A DNA stretch of 54,913 nucleotides from Bacillota bacterium (GCA_023415835.1 JAEZJK010000062.1:1-54913), one strand, 5' to 3'. Counted from the stretch's first letter, positions 34,072 to 42,949 are shown. Made by a program: numbers and translations. The notes: generated from the letters alone by a model not told the origin.

Positions 34072-34746
34072 ATGAGGCAAGGAAAACCCGCAATTTTATC
34101 AATGTTTTTGTTTTTAATTGTTTTGGTTTCGATTTCTCAATATTCCAGCGCCAAAGATCAGGGAATAGTCGTTTCTCAAATGTCAATGGAGAATAAAAAG
34201 ATTTTTAGGGAAAAATTAGTCCAAAGTATGGTGATAAAGTTTAAAGAGGATGAGACATTTGCAAAAATTCATCAATATATGCTCTCCAAAGCGACGGAAC
34301 TAAATAAAGAGCAACCCCATCACCTACCGGACTTTTTAATTGAAGATACTTTTTCAAAAACTGATAATCTCTTTGAAAGAACGAGATTTGCTATCAAAGA
34401 TAATCCCGGCCGCTTTTATGAACCGGTAACATTTGAAAAATCGGTTAAAAAGTTACTATGGCTTAAAGGAATTTGTTTTTTAGTGATTGGGATCAAAGAA
34501 GAACATCAAATGGCTTTTTCATATTTTTATCTGCCAGGAAATGAAAATATTAGGCGTCAATTCCTTGAGGAAATGGTTAATTATTCTTTCCCGGAGATCC
34601 CTGATATCCCTGAAAACGAAAAATGGCGTCTACAAATGAATGAAGCCATGTCTAGATTGGGTTATAGTATCTTTTCCGTTAAAAAATTTGGTATTGATAA
34701 TAACCAATTTGGAATGGATGTTTTAAACGAAAATCAAAAATTCTGA
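34072..34746 (+). CDS. Secreted or membrane-anchored protein of unknown function
   Basis: 224 residues, ATG behind GAGGT. Residues 1-27 are a signal peptide with cleavage expected near YSSA-K. The mature part is mostly helical and hydrophilic (KKIFREKLVQSMVIKFKEDETF...), with a hydrophobic stretch LLWLKGICFLVIGIKEEHQMAFSYFYL in the middle. I recognise no family. It has its own promoter and a strong terminator, so it is monocistronic. Confidence 0.65.
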   Translation: MRQGKPAILSMFLFLIVLVSISQYSSAKDQGIVVSQMSMENKKIFREKLVQSMVIKFKEDETFAKIHQYMLSKATELNKEQPHHLPDFLIEDTFSKTDNLFERTRFAIKDNPGRFYEPVTFEKSVKKLLWLKGICFLVIGIKEEHQMAFSYFYLPGNENIRRQFLEEMVNYSFPEIPDIPENEKWRLQMNEAMSRLGYSIFSVKKFGIDNNQFGMDVLNENQKF

Positions 34747-34810
34747 CCAGGGTTAGGTTGCTAAATAGTTCAAAGTTCGAAGTTTATAGTTTAAAGCACG
34801 TTTGGCTTTT

Positions 34811-34850
34811 AAAAACCGGAACCGGATAAATCTTTGGTTCCGGTTTTTTT
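34811..34850. terminator. Strong bidirectional terminator
   Basis: AAAAACCGGAACC (34811-34823) and GGTTCCGGTTTTT (34836-34848) form a perfect 13-bp stem with a 12-nt loop, followed by TT. The A-run on the other side gives it a T-tract on the minus strand too. Confidence 0.88.
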
Positions 34851-34892
34851 ATATGGTAAATAACCAAATTCTATTTGATAATTTATTGTTAG

Positions 34893-34921
34893 TTGCAAAT
34901 TCCACCTTCTTAAGTTATGAT
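34893..34921 (+). promoter_or_regulatory. Promoter of fapR
   Basis: TTGCAA (34893-34898), 17 bp, then TATGAT (34916-34921). The FapR operator begins at the last base of the -10, so a bound repressor would cover the start site. Confidence 0.55.
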
Positions 34922-34937
34922 TATTATCAGGTAATAA
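34921..34937. promoter_or_regulatory. FapR operator
   Basis: TTATTATCAGGTAATAA matches the palindromic FapR site (TTAGTATCAGGTACTAA-like) at 15 of 17 positions, and the two differences are symmetrical. It overlaps the fapR -10, so autorepression relieved by malonyl-CoA is predicted. Confidence 0.7.
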
Positions 34938-34961
34938 TAATAATAGCTAATAAAAGGGACA

Positions 34962-35564
34962 ATGATAGGAAAACCTGTAAAAAAGACTGAGCGGCATCGG
35001 CTGTTATTGGAAGCGATTGAAAAAAACCCGTTCATTACTGATGAGGAGTTGGCTGAGAACCTTCAGGTGAGCATTCCAACCATTCGCCTTGACCGGCTAG
35101 AATTAGCCATCCCCGAAGTTAGAAAACGTACTCGGGAAATGGCCTCTCATTTTTTTGGCTCATCCCAATCTTTGGGGACTCAGGAGATTGTCGGGGAACT
35201 GATTGAGATAGAACCCGGGAAACGCGGGTTATCGCTCCTGGAGACAGACCAATCAATGTGCTTGGAAAAATGCAATATTATTCGGGGACATATTATTTTT
35301 GCCCAGGCTAATTCGTTAGCTAATGCTGTGGCTGATGTCCAAGTAGCGCTAACCGGAAAAACGGAAGTAACTTTTTTAAGGACTGTCCGGGCAGGGGAAA
35401 AACTTATCGCAAAGGCTCAGGTCTTAGAGAAAAAAGGGCACCGTTATTTAATCGAAGTAATTGTCCGCTCTAAAGAAGAAATTGTGGCTAAAGGAAATTT
35501 CATTATTCATGGCATGACTTTGGAGATGGCTAATTATTTAAAATTATTAAAAGATGTAGAATAA
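34962..35564 (+). CDS. fapR: Fatty-acid biosynthesis repressor FapR
   Basis: 200 residues. An N-terminal DeoR-like helix-turn-helix (TDEELAENLQVSIPTIRLDRLEL, residues 22-45) is joined to a C-terminal hot-dog domain (about 75-195) that binds malonyl-CoA; IFAQANSLANAV is the hot-dog helix. It represses lipid synthesis genes until malonyl-CoA accumulates. The usual partner plsX is not next; a fabH gene follows after 25 bp instead, probably in the same operon. Confidence 0.93.
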   Translation: MIGKPVKKTERHRLLLEAIEKNPFITDEELAENLQVSIPTIRLDRLELAIPEVRKRTREMASHFFGSSQSLGTQEIVGELIEIEPGKRGLSLLETDQSMCLEKCNIIRGHIIFAQANSLANAVADVQVALTGKTEVTFLRTVRAGEKLIAKAQVLEKKGHRYLIEVIVRSKEEIVAKGNFIIHGMTLEMANYLKLLKDVE

Positions 35565-35589
35565 TCTACCTTAACAACAGGAGGGTATT

Positions 35590-36546
35590 ATGGAAATAGG
35601 TATTTCAGGGGTGGGCTTCGCAGTCCCTCAAAAAGTACTAACTAATCAAGATTTGGAAAAAATGGTAGACACTAGTGAGGAATGGATTATAACCAGGACG
35701 GGAATCAGGGAAAGGCATATTGTTCAACCGGGTGAAACTATCACCGGTTTTGCCATCACTGCCGCTCAGATGGCATGTGAAACTGCCAATGTTAGCTCTC
35801 AAAAACTTGATTTTGTGATCAGCTCGACCTTAACCCCGGATCGAATTAGTCCGGCGCAATCATTTGAGATTGCCAAAGCGCTTAATTGCAACCAAGCTTT
35901 TTGTTTTGACTTGAATGCGGCTTGTTCCGGTTTAATGTATGGGATAGCGGCTGCTGAAAGTTTTTTAAAAACCCGTCCTATTAAAAATGGCTTAGTAATA
36001 GCCGGGGAACATGTTTCTCGGCTAGTGGATTATACTGACCGGAATTCCTGTGTCTTATTTGGGGATGCTGCTGCCGCGATTGCCCTTACCAATGATCATC
36101 CTGAGCATTTGATTCTTTATACCGAACTTGGTTCAGACCCTACCCTTGGTGATGAAGTTGTAATCGGGGGTGTACAAGATTTATTAGATGGGCGGAAAAA
36201 TGAATTTTACTTTAATCAAAATGGAAAGACAGTCTTTCGTTTTGCAGTAAATATTATAAAACAACTTTTCGATAGTGTCCCCCGTAAGGCCGGGCTTAAA
36301 CCGGAACAAATCAAGTATGTTATTACCCATCAAGCCAATAATCGGATAATTGAGGCTGCCGCTAAGGAACTTGCTTCGGAGAAAACCGAATTTATCATTA
36401 ATCTTGATCGTTTTGGCAATACTTCCTCTGCGTCTATAGGGGTAGCTTTGGCTGAGTCTTGGAAACGTTTTCAAAAAGGGGATTATATATTAATGGTAGG
36501 CTTCGGCGGCGGGCTAAGTTGGGGCGCGACTTTATTGGAGTGGTAA
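35590..36546 (+). CDS. fabH: 3-oxoacyl-ACP synthase III (FabH)
   Basis: 318 residues with the KAS III triad C112 (NAACSGLMYG), H247 (HQANNRI) and N277 (FGNTSSAS). It condenses acetyl-CoA with malonyl-ACP to start fatty acid chains. AGGAGG stands 5 bp ahead of the ATG. Position directly behind fapR predicts control by that repressor. The N-terminal TSEEWIITRTGIRERHI is typical. Confidence 0.93.
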   Translation: MEIGISGVGFAVPQKVLTNQDLEKMVDTSEEWIITRTGIRERHIVQPGETITGFAITAAQMACETANVSSQKLDFVISSTLTPDRISPAQSFEIAKALNCNQAFCFDLNAACSGLMYGIAAAESFLKTRPIKNGLVIAGEHVSRLVDYTDRNSCVLFGDAAAAIALTNDHPEHLILYTELGSDPTLGDEVVIGGVQDLLDGRKNEFYFNQNGKTVFRFAVNIIKQLFDSVPRKAGLKPEQIKYVITHQANNRIIEAAAKELASEKTEFIINLDRFGNTSSASIGVALAESWKRFQKGDYILMVGFGGGLSWGATLLEW

Positions 36547-36752
36547 AGTGCAGGGATCAGTTTTTAAATTGTGGGAATCATCTATGGCCTAGAGTAGCCA
36601 GGAGCAGGAGCGGTGATTTTTTGTAACCATAACCCGAAGCTCATCCGTAGTTTTTTGGTTTATGCCGGCTTCTGACTCCTATACTTCTGACAACTACTTT
36701 TCAAAAAATTAAACCATTCTCTCGTTATTGCCGATAAAAAGGTTAACGAAGG

Positions 36753-38003
36753 GTGGTTTTTTGTTTGGGTTTTATCCTTTTTTTATTTTTATTTATGAGT
36801 ATAATTCCGGTTGGATGGTGGATTATTTATTATTATTCTAAGTTCAGCATTTACCGGCAAATTTATAAATTAGAAAATTCTTTGGAAGCGGAATTGGATT
36901 TTGTTCAGCTGTCAAAGAACATTTTACAACTGGTAATGAAGGAAACAAAAGCATCCGCCGGTATAATTTATTGGTATGACGAAGTTCAAAATAAGTTTAA
37001 ATTAAAGTCATTACAGGGAATCCCGGCCGATAAATTTAATCAAATAACTCAAAATTTATCAAAAAAATCGGGCCTATTGGAACAGGTTACCAACAACCGT
37101 AGCGAGGTCTTAATTAAAAATATCAATAATCATCCGTTAACCAAGTGGGTAGCGGTTAAAGGGCTTACCCAGGTTTATTCTAGCATAATGGCGCTACCTC
37201 TTAATACTAGTAAAGAAATGATCGGAATTTTAGTTTTATTTAAGTCGGAATCTTATTTTTCCAAGCGCGACCGGAACTTGTTGCATTTTTTCCTCCAACG
37301 CGCTGCTATTCATTTAGATCACTCAAGGCTTTATCATTTAGCGACCGATACTGCGATTGAAAATGCCAAGTTATACGTGAATATCTCCAAACTATATCAT
37401 AAAGTAATCCTTGATAGCCTTACTGGATTGTATAACCGCCATTATTTAATGGAGAAACTGAAAGAGGAGATTAAAAAAGCATATCGCTTTAAGCGGCCTC
37501 TTTCAATAATATTTATGGATATCGACCACTTTAAGCAAGTTAATGATCAATTCGGGCATTCAGCCGGGGATCAAGTATTAGCTGAATTCGGCGATTTATT
37601 AAGAAAATTAATCCCTGAATCCGATTTAGCGTGCCGTTTTGGCGGTGAGGAATTTGTCATTTTATTACCGCAGGCCGATTCGGATAATGCCAATCTTATG
37701 GCGGAAAGGCTTAGGGAAAAAACTGCCGCTAATTTATTTTGTACCAATAACCATCGAATTCGCCTTACTGCCAGTTTTGGGGTGAGTTCACTTTTGGATT
37801 TCGATGGCGAAGGTATTATTAATCTTGGAGATGAAACCCTGAATAATTTGGCTGAAAACTTTCTTGCTTGGGCGGATGATGCGTTATACCGCGCTAAAAA
37901 GGGCGGCCGAAACCAGGTGGTAGTTTATGAAAAACAGTTAAAACCAATAATTCCTTTAAAAACGATAGATGCCACAACCTTATCTGTAACCTATGGATCA
38001 TAA
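36753..38003 (+). CDS. Membrane-anchored GAF-GGDEF protein (diguanylate cyclase)
   Basis: 416 residues. One or two N-terminal membrane helices (about 1-27), a GAF-like domain (about 45-200) and a C-terminal GGDEF domain. The active-site loop is GGEEF, the DSLTGLYNRHYL opening and FMDIDHFKQVND are intact, so cyclic-di-GMP synthesis is likely. No clear RxxD inhibitory site was seen before GGEEF. Start GTG 36753 is uncertain. A PilZ receptor gene lies 4.6 kb downstream, a possible effector. Confidence 0.88.
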   Translation: MVFCLGFILFLFLFMSIIPVGWWIIYYYSKFSIYRQIYKLENSLEAELDFVQLSKNILQLVMKETKASAGIIYWYDEVQNKFKLKSLQGIPADKFNQITQNLSKKSGLLEQVTNNRSEVLIKNINNHPLTKWVAVKGLTQVYSSIMALPLNTSKEMIGILVLFKSESYFSKRDRNLLHFFLQRAAIHLDHSRLYHLATDTAIENAKLYVNISKLYHKVILDSLTGLYNRHYLMEKLKEEIKKAYRFKRPLSIIFMDIDHFKQVNDQFGHSAGDQVLAEFGDLLRKLIPESDLACRFGGEEFVILLPQADSDNANLMAERLREKTAANLFCTNNHRIRLTASFGVSSLLDFDGEGIINLGDETLNNLAENFLAWADDALYRAKKGGRNQVVVYEKQLKPIIPLKTIDATTLSVTYGS

Positions 38004-38052
38004 TGAATGAATTGTGAAAAATGAAGTTTGAAATAATTAAACAATTGCATTC

Positions 38053-38081
38053 TTCACTTTTCCATACTTAAAACTTATAAT
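38053..38081 (+). promoter_or_regulatory. Probable promoter of obgE
   Basis: TTCACT (38053-38058), 17-bp spacer and a perfect TATAAT (38076-38081). An imperfect hairpin ending the previous gene overlaps its upstream side. It lies about 93 bp ahead of obgE. Confidence 0.5.
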
Positions 38082-38173
38082 CTTATTGAAATCCGGATAA
38101 AAGGATTTTTGGGCAATTACCGGTAAAGGATAAGTAAAGTATTCGTCGAATAATAATTTTGAGGTGTCACTAA

Positions 38174-39445
38174 TTGTTTCTAGATCAAACTAAAATTTTT
38201 ATCAGATCAGGCAATGGGGGTTCGGGAGCAGTCAGCTTCCGCCGTGAAAAATATGTACCGCGCGGAGGGCCAGATGGCGGGGATGGGGGGCGGGGCGGCC
38301 ATATAATTATGGAAGCGACCCATGATTTGAATACGTTAAGTAGTTTTCGCTATCAACAGCATTTCCGGGCTGGACATGGTGAGCCTGGCACCGCAGTAAA
38401 CCGTTCCGGGAAAGCGGGCGCTGATTTGATTATTAAGGCGCCCTTAGGGACCCTAGTCAAGAATGCAGATACCGGTAAATTGATTGCCGATTTAACCGAG
38501 CCGGGTTACCAGGCTATAATTTTAAAAGGAGGCAGAGGTGGGCGAGGTAATACTCATTTTGCCACTTCTACCCGTCAAACTCCGCAATTTGCTGAAAAAG
38601 GCGAACCGGGAACCGAATTAGCGCTGGAATTGGAGTTAAAGTTATTAGCCGATGTGGGCCTAATAGGTTTTCCTAATGCCGGAAAATCTTCTTTGTTGTC
38701 AAAAATTTCGGCAGCCCGGCCTAAAGTGGCTGATTATCCGTTTACTACCCTTGAACCCAATTTAGGGGTAGTTGATCATAAAGCAGAGAGCTTTGTGGCA
38801 GTGGATATTCCGGGACTAATCGAAGGGGCTCATCAAGGCGTAGGTTTGGGCCATCAATTTTTAAGGCATATTGAAAGGACTCGTCTTTTGGTTCACTTAG
38901 TGGATCTCTCCGGGCAGTCCGGGAGGGATCCTTACCAGGACTATTTACAGATCAATGAAGAATTAAGGTTATATGATCCGGGGCTGGCCAACAAGGAGCA
39001 GATCATTGCCGCTAATAAAATCGATCTTCCCCAATCTAAGATAGTTTGGGAAAAGTTTCAATCACAAGTATCCGATCGAATGGTCATCCCTATCTCTGCT
39101 GCAACAGGCGAGGGGGTCAACCGATTATTGGATGCGGTGATTCACCAATTAGCCCTACTTCCTAAGTACGTAACGGAGCCCTTATTAGAAGGACCGGTAC
39201 CGGAGCAGGTTCAAGATCAACCAGGCACGGAAATAATTAAAGAAGGTAACGCCTTTAGGGTTCAAAATAAAGCTTTGGAAAAAAGGATCCTTCGTTACGA
39301 CCTTAACAACGAGTATTCATTGCAAAGTTTACATCTGCTTCTAAAAAGATGGGGGATTTTGCAAGCATTAATTGACGCGGGGATCAAAGAAGGTGATTTG
39401 GTACGGATTAATGATTTCGAGTTTTCTTTTTTAAGCGATGACTAA
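38174..39445 (+). CDS. obgE: Ribosome-associated GTPase Obg
   Basis: 423 residues in three parts: the glycine-rich Obg fold (1-158, with PRGGPDGGDGGRGG), the GTPase domain with GFPNAGKSS, DIPGLIEGA and NKID (159-330), and the C-terminal OCT domain (about 350-420). It acts in large-subunit assembly and stress control; in Bacillus it also affects sporulation. TTG start behind TGAGGTG. Confidence 0.96.
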   Translation: MFLDQTKIFIRSGNGGSGAVSFRREKYVPRGGPDGGDGGRGGHIIMEATHDLNTLSSFRYQQHFRAGHGEPGTAVNRSGKAGADLIIKAPLGTLVKNADTGKLIADLTEPGYQAIILKGGRGGRGNTHFATSTRQTPQFAEKGEPGTELALELELKLLADVGLIGFPNAGKSSLLSKISAARPKVADYPFTTLEPNLGVVDHKAESFVAVDIPGLIEGAHQGVGLGHQFLRHIERTRLLVHLVDLSGQSGRDPYQDYLQINEELRLYDPGLANKEQIIAANKIDLPQSKIVWEKFQSQVSDRMVIPISAATGEGVNRLLDAVIHQLALLPKYVTEPLLEGPVPEQVQDQPGTEIIKEGNAFRVQNKALEKRILRYDLNNEYSLQSLHLLLKRWGILQALIDAGIKEGDLVRINDFEFSFLSDD

Positions 39446-39523
39446 TCCATTTTGTAAAATTTAATATTCTATGCTGTCCAAAAACAAAAGGTAGAAATAA
39501 TGCAAATTTAGGAGGTTTCAAAC

Positions 39524-39715
39524 TTGTTTTGCCTGGATTGTGGTAATTGCCGTAAAGGGGAGCCCCTCTTTTATTGTACTGCCAAAAATGAGTTTGTGGT
39601 AACTGAGACTGAAGTTATCAAAGACCGCGCTGGGTCTAAGTGGAGAAAGGGCGACCCTGATTACGAAAACCATCGGCGTCAGCTTAGAAAAGATAAAATA
39701 CCTCAGAACTTTTAG
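39524..39715 (+). CDS. Small cysteine-rich protein
   Basis: 63 residues from TTG 39524, 8 bp after GGAGG. Cysteines at 3, 6, 9 and 18 (CLDCGNC and FYC) could bind zinc or an iron-sulphur cluster; the rest is basic and hydrophilic. No family name is recognised. Its stop codon overlaps a terminator stem, so it ends the obgE transcript. Confidence 0.6.
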   Translation: MFCLDCGNCRKGEPLFYCTAKNEFVVTETEVIKDRAGSKWRKGDPDYENHRRQLRKDKIPQNF

Positions 39716-39738
39716 TGAAGCATTTGCTTCACTTTTTT
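39714..39738 (+). terminator. Rho-independent terminator
   Basis: AGTGAAGC (39714-39721), loop ATTT and GCTTCACT (39726-39733) are followed by TTTTT. The stem overlaps the stop codon of the small cysteine-rich gene. Confidence 0.85.
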
Positions 39739-39813
39739 ACTGATAAAAAGTGAGGAGTATTCAAATTTACTGGGCGCGAGCACGATTTCTGACTTAAAAA
39801 TTTTGGAATTGTA

Positions 39814-39822
39814 TGCTATAAT
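39814..39822 (+). promoter_or_regulatory. Extended -10 promoter of the yhbY operon
   Basis: TGCTATAAT is a perfect extended -10 element; the -35 region is weak, as is common with such promoters. It lies about 32 bp ahead of the preferred yhbY start and just after a terminator, so it should drive yhbY-proB-nadD. Confidence 0.6.
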
Positions 39823-39853
39823 GTTTGCAAAACATTTGGAAAGAAGGTATATA

Positions 39854-40159
39854 TTGCTTACCAGCAAACAACGGAGTACTTTACGTTCAATCGGTAATGG
39901 ATTGGAACCGATTGTAATAATTGGAAAGAGCGGGATTACTGAGAATCTCCTTATCCAACTTAATGATGCATTGACCGCCAGGGAATTAGTAAAAACAAGG
40001 GTTTTACCTCATCAGGATTTTGACGTTAAAGAACTGGCAAAAGACCTCGCTCAAAAAACCGGGGCTGATATTGTGCAAACCATTGGGCGCAATATTTTAC
40101 TTTACAGGGCACCCCAAGATAAAAGCCCCAGTAAAATCGATTGGGAACGGAAGTGCTAA
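39854..40159 (+). CDS. yhbY: YhbY/CRS1-CRM-type RNA-binding protein
   Basis: 101 residues from TTG 39854, preceded by AAGAAGG and matching the family start (LTSKQRSTLRSIGN). The frame is open back to 39803, but that part covers the promoter. The CRM domain carries the GxxG loop in VIIGKSGITENLL and ends near RAPQDKSP. It binds pre-50S particles and commonly accompanies obg. It overlaps or abuts proB. Confidence 0.9.
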   Translation: MLTSKQRSTLRSIGNGLEPIVIIGKSGITENLLIQLNDALTARELVKTRVLPHQDFDVKELAKDLAQKTGADIVQTIGRNILLYRAPQDKSPSKIDWERKC

Positions 40160-40161
40160 AA

Positions 40162-41286
40162 TTGGGCTATCTGCAAGCTTTACAAACTGCGAAACGGATT
40201 GTGGTTAAGGTTGGTACCAGTACCCTTACCCATAACACCGGGAAATTGAATATTAACCGTATGGAACTTTTGGTTAGGCAACTTACCGATTTACAAAACC
40301 AAAACCGGGAAGTGGTTTTGGTGACTTCCGGCGCGGTTGGGGTCGGCTTGGGCCGGTTGGGTCTTACTGAACGTCCGGGAACTATTTTACAGCGCCAAGC
40401 TTTGGCTGCTATTGGCCAAGGCTTATTAATGCAGATATATGAAAAATTGTTTTCGGAATATGGTCAAACAGTTGCTCAAATACTCTTAACCCGTAGTGAT
40501 ATCAGCGATCGGAAACGTTATTTAAATTCTAGGAATACGATTTTAGCCCTTTTAAAATACAAAGTAATTCCAATAATTAATGAAAATGACACAGTAGCCA
40601 CCGAGGAATTGAAGATCGGGGAAAATGACTCTTTATCGGCCTTAGTTGCAGGGTTGATTGAAGCTGATTTACTTATTTTATTATCCGATATTAACGGGCT
40701 CTATACCGCTGATCCTAAAAAGGATCATACTGCGGAATTAATACCTTTAGTTACAGAGATCACTACTGAGGTAGCTTCAATGGCCGGTGGTGCCAGTTCC
40801 AATTTTGGGACCGGCGGTATGATTACCAAAATAGAGGCAGCAAAAATGGCTACTTCTGCGGGGACTTCAATGGTTTTAATGAATGGTTCCGAGCCGTCTC
40901 AAATTCAACATATTTTTGACGGTAAACCGGTAGGGACTGTTTTTTTAAGTTCCCAAACGGTGGTTTCAAGTAGGAAAAGGTGGATTGCTTATGGACCTCA
41001 AGTTACCGGGGAATTGATTGTTGATTCCGGGGCTGAACACGCCTTAATCAAACAAGGCAAGAGTTTATTGCCATCGGGAATAGTCAATTTATCCGGCGAT
41101 TTTGAAGAAGGGGATTTGGTGAAGATCGTTAATAGTGAAAACCGGGAATTGGGAAGAGGATTAACCAATTACGGCTGGGAACAACTTCGCAAAATAATTG
41201 GCAAAAAATGTGTTGAGATCGAAATGATTCTCGGTTATAAAACAGCGGACGAAGTCGTTCATAGAGACAATATGGTTATTACCTGA
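40162..41286 (+). CDS. proB: Glutamate 5-kinase
   Basis: About 374 residues. The start is uncertain among TTG 40141, GTG 40153 and TTG 40162; the last has GGAAG at suitable spacing. The amino-acid kinase domain carries VVKVGTSTLT, ENDTVATEELKIGENDSLSA and FGTGGMITKIEAA; a C-terminal PUA domain spans about 275-370. It catalyses the first step of proline synthesis. proA, the usual partner, is not in the window. Confidence 0.94.
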   Translation: MGYLQALQTAKRIVVKVGTSTLTHNTGKLNINRMELLVRQLTDLQNQNREVVLVTSGAVGVGLGRLGLTERPGTILQRQALAAIGQGLLMQIYEKLFSEYGQTVAQILLTRSDISDRKRYLNSRNTILALLKYKVIPIINENDTVATEELKIGENDSLSALVAGLIEADLLILLSDINGLYTADPKKDHTAELIPLVTEITTEVASMAGGASSNFGTGGMITKIEAAKMATSAGTSMVLMNGSEPSQIQHIFDGKPVGTVFLSSQTVVSSRKRWIAYGPQVTGELIVDSGAEHALIKQGKSLLPSGIVNLSGDFEEGDLVKIVNSENRELGRGLTNYGWEQLRKIIGKKCVEIEMILGYKTADEVVHRDNMVIT

Positions 41287-41302
41287 TTTTAGGAGGCTTG
41301 AA

Positions 41303-41905
41303 ATGTTCGGAATCTTAGGCGGGACATTTGATCCCATTCATTTTGGGCATTTGGTATTAGCCGAAAAAGCCAGGGAAGCTTTTCAACTCGAAAGAGTGAT
41401 TGTAGTCCCTGCTGCTATTCCCCCTCATAAAATCGGCGAAGTAGCCACCGAAGCCCAACACCGTTTAAAAATGGTTGAGTTAGCTATTCAAGGCAGCCCC
41501 TGGTTTGAAGTGTCAACTGTCGAATTGAACCGGGAAGGGCCTTCTTATTCCATCGATACCATCCGGGAATTGAAAAAAAAGTATTCGGATTCGGAAGCTG
41601 CCTTAATAATGGGTTTTGATTCACTTTTAGAATTGCACTCCTGGAAAAATTATCAATCGATTTTGGAAGAATCGAAAATTATTACCGCCTTTCGCCCAGG
41701 TTATCCAATTTTAACCGATTATAAGCATTGGCCTCCTTTTTTACAACCATATAACCATCAAATTTTAGTTTTAGAAGCCCCATTGCTAGATATTTCCTCT
41801 ACCTGGCTCAGAGTGGAGTTAATGTATGGGCGTTCGATTAAGTACCTGGTTCCTGATGAGGTAATTGATTATATCAATACCAAAGGTTTATATCGGGATC
41901 TTTAA
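41303..41905 (+). CDS. nadD: Nicotinate-nucleotide adenylyltransferase
   Basis: 200 residues. ILGGTFDPIHFGHL is the nucleotidyltransferase (T/H)xGH signature near the N-terminus, and SSTWLRVEL near residue 160 is the ISSTxIR-type motif. It makes nicotinate adenine dinucleotide in NAD synthesis. TAGGAGG stands 7 bp before the ATG. A long terminator hairpin follows. Confidence 0.95.
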   Translation: MFGILGGTFDPIHFGHLVLAEKAREAFQLERVIVVPAAIPPHKIGEVATEAQHRLKMVELAIQGSPWFEVSTVELNREGPSYSIDTIRELKKKYSDSEAALIMGFDSLLELHSWKNYQSILEESKIITAFRPGYPILTDYKHWPPFLQPYNHQILVLEAPLLDISSTWLRVELMYGRSIKYLVPDEVIDYINTKGLYRDL

Positions 41906-41911
41906 TAATAT

Positions 41912-41990
41912 AATTGACTATTCCTATAACGAAAACGACTGCTTTAAGGTAGATAATGTCGTTGACTTTGGTATAGTCAATTTTTTTTGA
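41912..41990 (+). terminator. Long-stem terminator after nadD
   Basis: AATTGACTAT (41912-41921) pairs with ATAGTCAATT (41973-41982), an inner AACGAC/GTCGTT stem extends it, and TTTTTT follows. It separates nadD from the RRM gene. Confidence 0.75.
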
Positions 41991-42080
41991 TGCAAACTAT
42001 ATTTAAGTTTTTCGGGTTGGCCGCGAATAAATTGTTGTTAAAAGACCAACTTTGGCTGAAGAAAGAGAGGTGAAAATGGG

Positions 42081-42338
42081 GTGACTAAAACACTTTATGT
42101 CGGTAATTTGCCATGGTCAGCTACTAAAGATGACTTATCCGCCTTTTTCGCGGATTTTGCTGAAGTGAAAGCCAGTCGGGTAATTACCGACCCCATTAGC
42201 GGTCGTTCAAAAGGGTTTGGCTTTATAGAAGTCGATGATCAAGATGCGGATCGGGTTATTGACGCTGCAAACGGTAAAGATATGGGTGGCAGGGAGATAA
42301 TTGTTAATGAGGCCAAACCAAGGCAGCCAAAAATGTAG
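42081..42338 (+). CDS. Small RRM-domain RNA-binding protein
   Basis: 85 residues, one RNA recognition motif. RNP2 is LYVGNL at residues 5-10 and RNP1 is KGFGFIEV near 48-55. GTG start behind GAGGTG. Proteins of this kind occur in cyanobacteria and some anaerobes, where they may act as RNA chaperones. It sits between two terminators, so it is its own transcription unit. Confidence 0.88.
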   Translation: MTKTLYVGNLPWSATKDDLSAFFADFAEVKASRVITDPISGRSKGFGFIEVDDQDADRVIDAANGKDMGGREIIVNEAKPRQPKM

Positions 42339-42428
42339 ATAAGTGTCCAATCGCAGCTTCGGTTAAAAGCAAATTTTAAACATGCTAATTTTGAATTTAC
42401 AACATGAATATAATCTATTTTGGGTAAA

Positions 42429-42460
42429 AAAAGAGGTGAACAAACACCTCTTTTCCTTTT
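42429..42460 (+). terminator. Rho-independent terminator after the RRM gene
   Basis: AAAAGAGGTG (42429-42438) and CACCTCTTTT (42445-42454) pair perfectly around a 6-nt loop; a T-rich tail follows. Confidence 0.85.
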
Positions 42461-42583
42461 GAGATAAACTTTATAATAACTGGAAGGGAATTTATAAAAA
42501 TAATCGAAATATTATTCTAATCCTAAAATCTTTAGTCAATCAATTTTTTTTACGAAGCCGTACCGATAGAAAAGGATGTGGCG

Positions 42584-42949
42584 ATGGTGAACGAAAAACG
42601 CAAATTTTCCCGGGTGGAATTTAAAAAAGAAGCCGAAATCCTCATTGATGGGAATAAATTTCAAGGGGAAATAATAAATTTAAGCCTCAAGGGTGCTTAT
42701 CTAAAAACAGCCAAACAATTACAATTGGGAAATCCGGTGGAAATGGTTATACACCTAGCTGGTGATAGTGATTTTGATATTGATCTTAAAGGTAAAGTGG
42801 TACGATTGACCAGTGATGGGGTGGGAATTATGTTTGATCGGATTGATCTTGACTCCTTTGCCCATCTCCGGAATATAATTGCCTATAATTTTGGGGATGA
42901 TGATGCAGTAATGGAGGAATTCTTCAATTATATTGAAAACGAACGTTAA
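42584..42949 (+). CDS. PilZ-domain protein (cyclic-di-GMP receptor)
   Basis: 121 residues from ATG 42584, 8 bp after AAAAGGA. The cyclic-di-GMP contacts are present: RKFSR (RxxxR) near residue 6 and NLSLKGAYL (NxSxxG) near 35. It has no other domain, so it is a stand-alone adaptor. It is followed after 2 bp by yqeK, so the genes are co-transcribed. The GGDEF protein upstream is a candidate source of its ligand. Confidence 0.85.
   Translation: MVNEKRKFSRVEFKKEAEILIDGNKFQGEIINLSLKGAYLKTAKQLQLGNPVEMVIHLAGDSDFDIDLKGKVVRLTSDGVGIMFDRIDLDSFAHLRNIIAYNFGDDDAVMEEFFNYIENER

Noticed and set aside
36547..36752. Cyclic-di-GMP riboswitch before the GGDEF gene
   Set aside because: No match to the conserved GEMM core; only a weak imperfect hairpin near the start codon.
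39771..39796. Solo fragment of the MITE-like repeat
   Set aside because: Only about a dozen bases (GCGCGAGCACGA) resemble the repeat end; too short to call.
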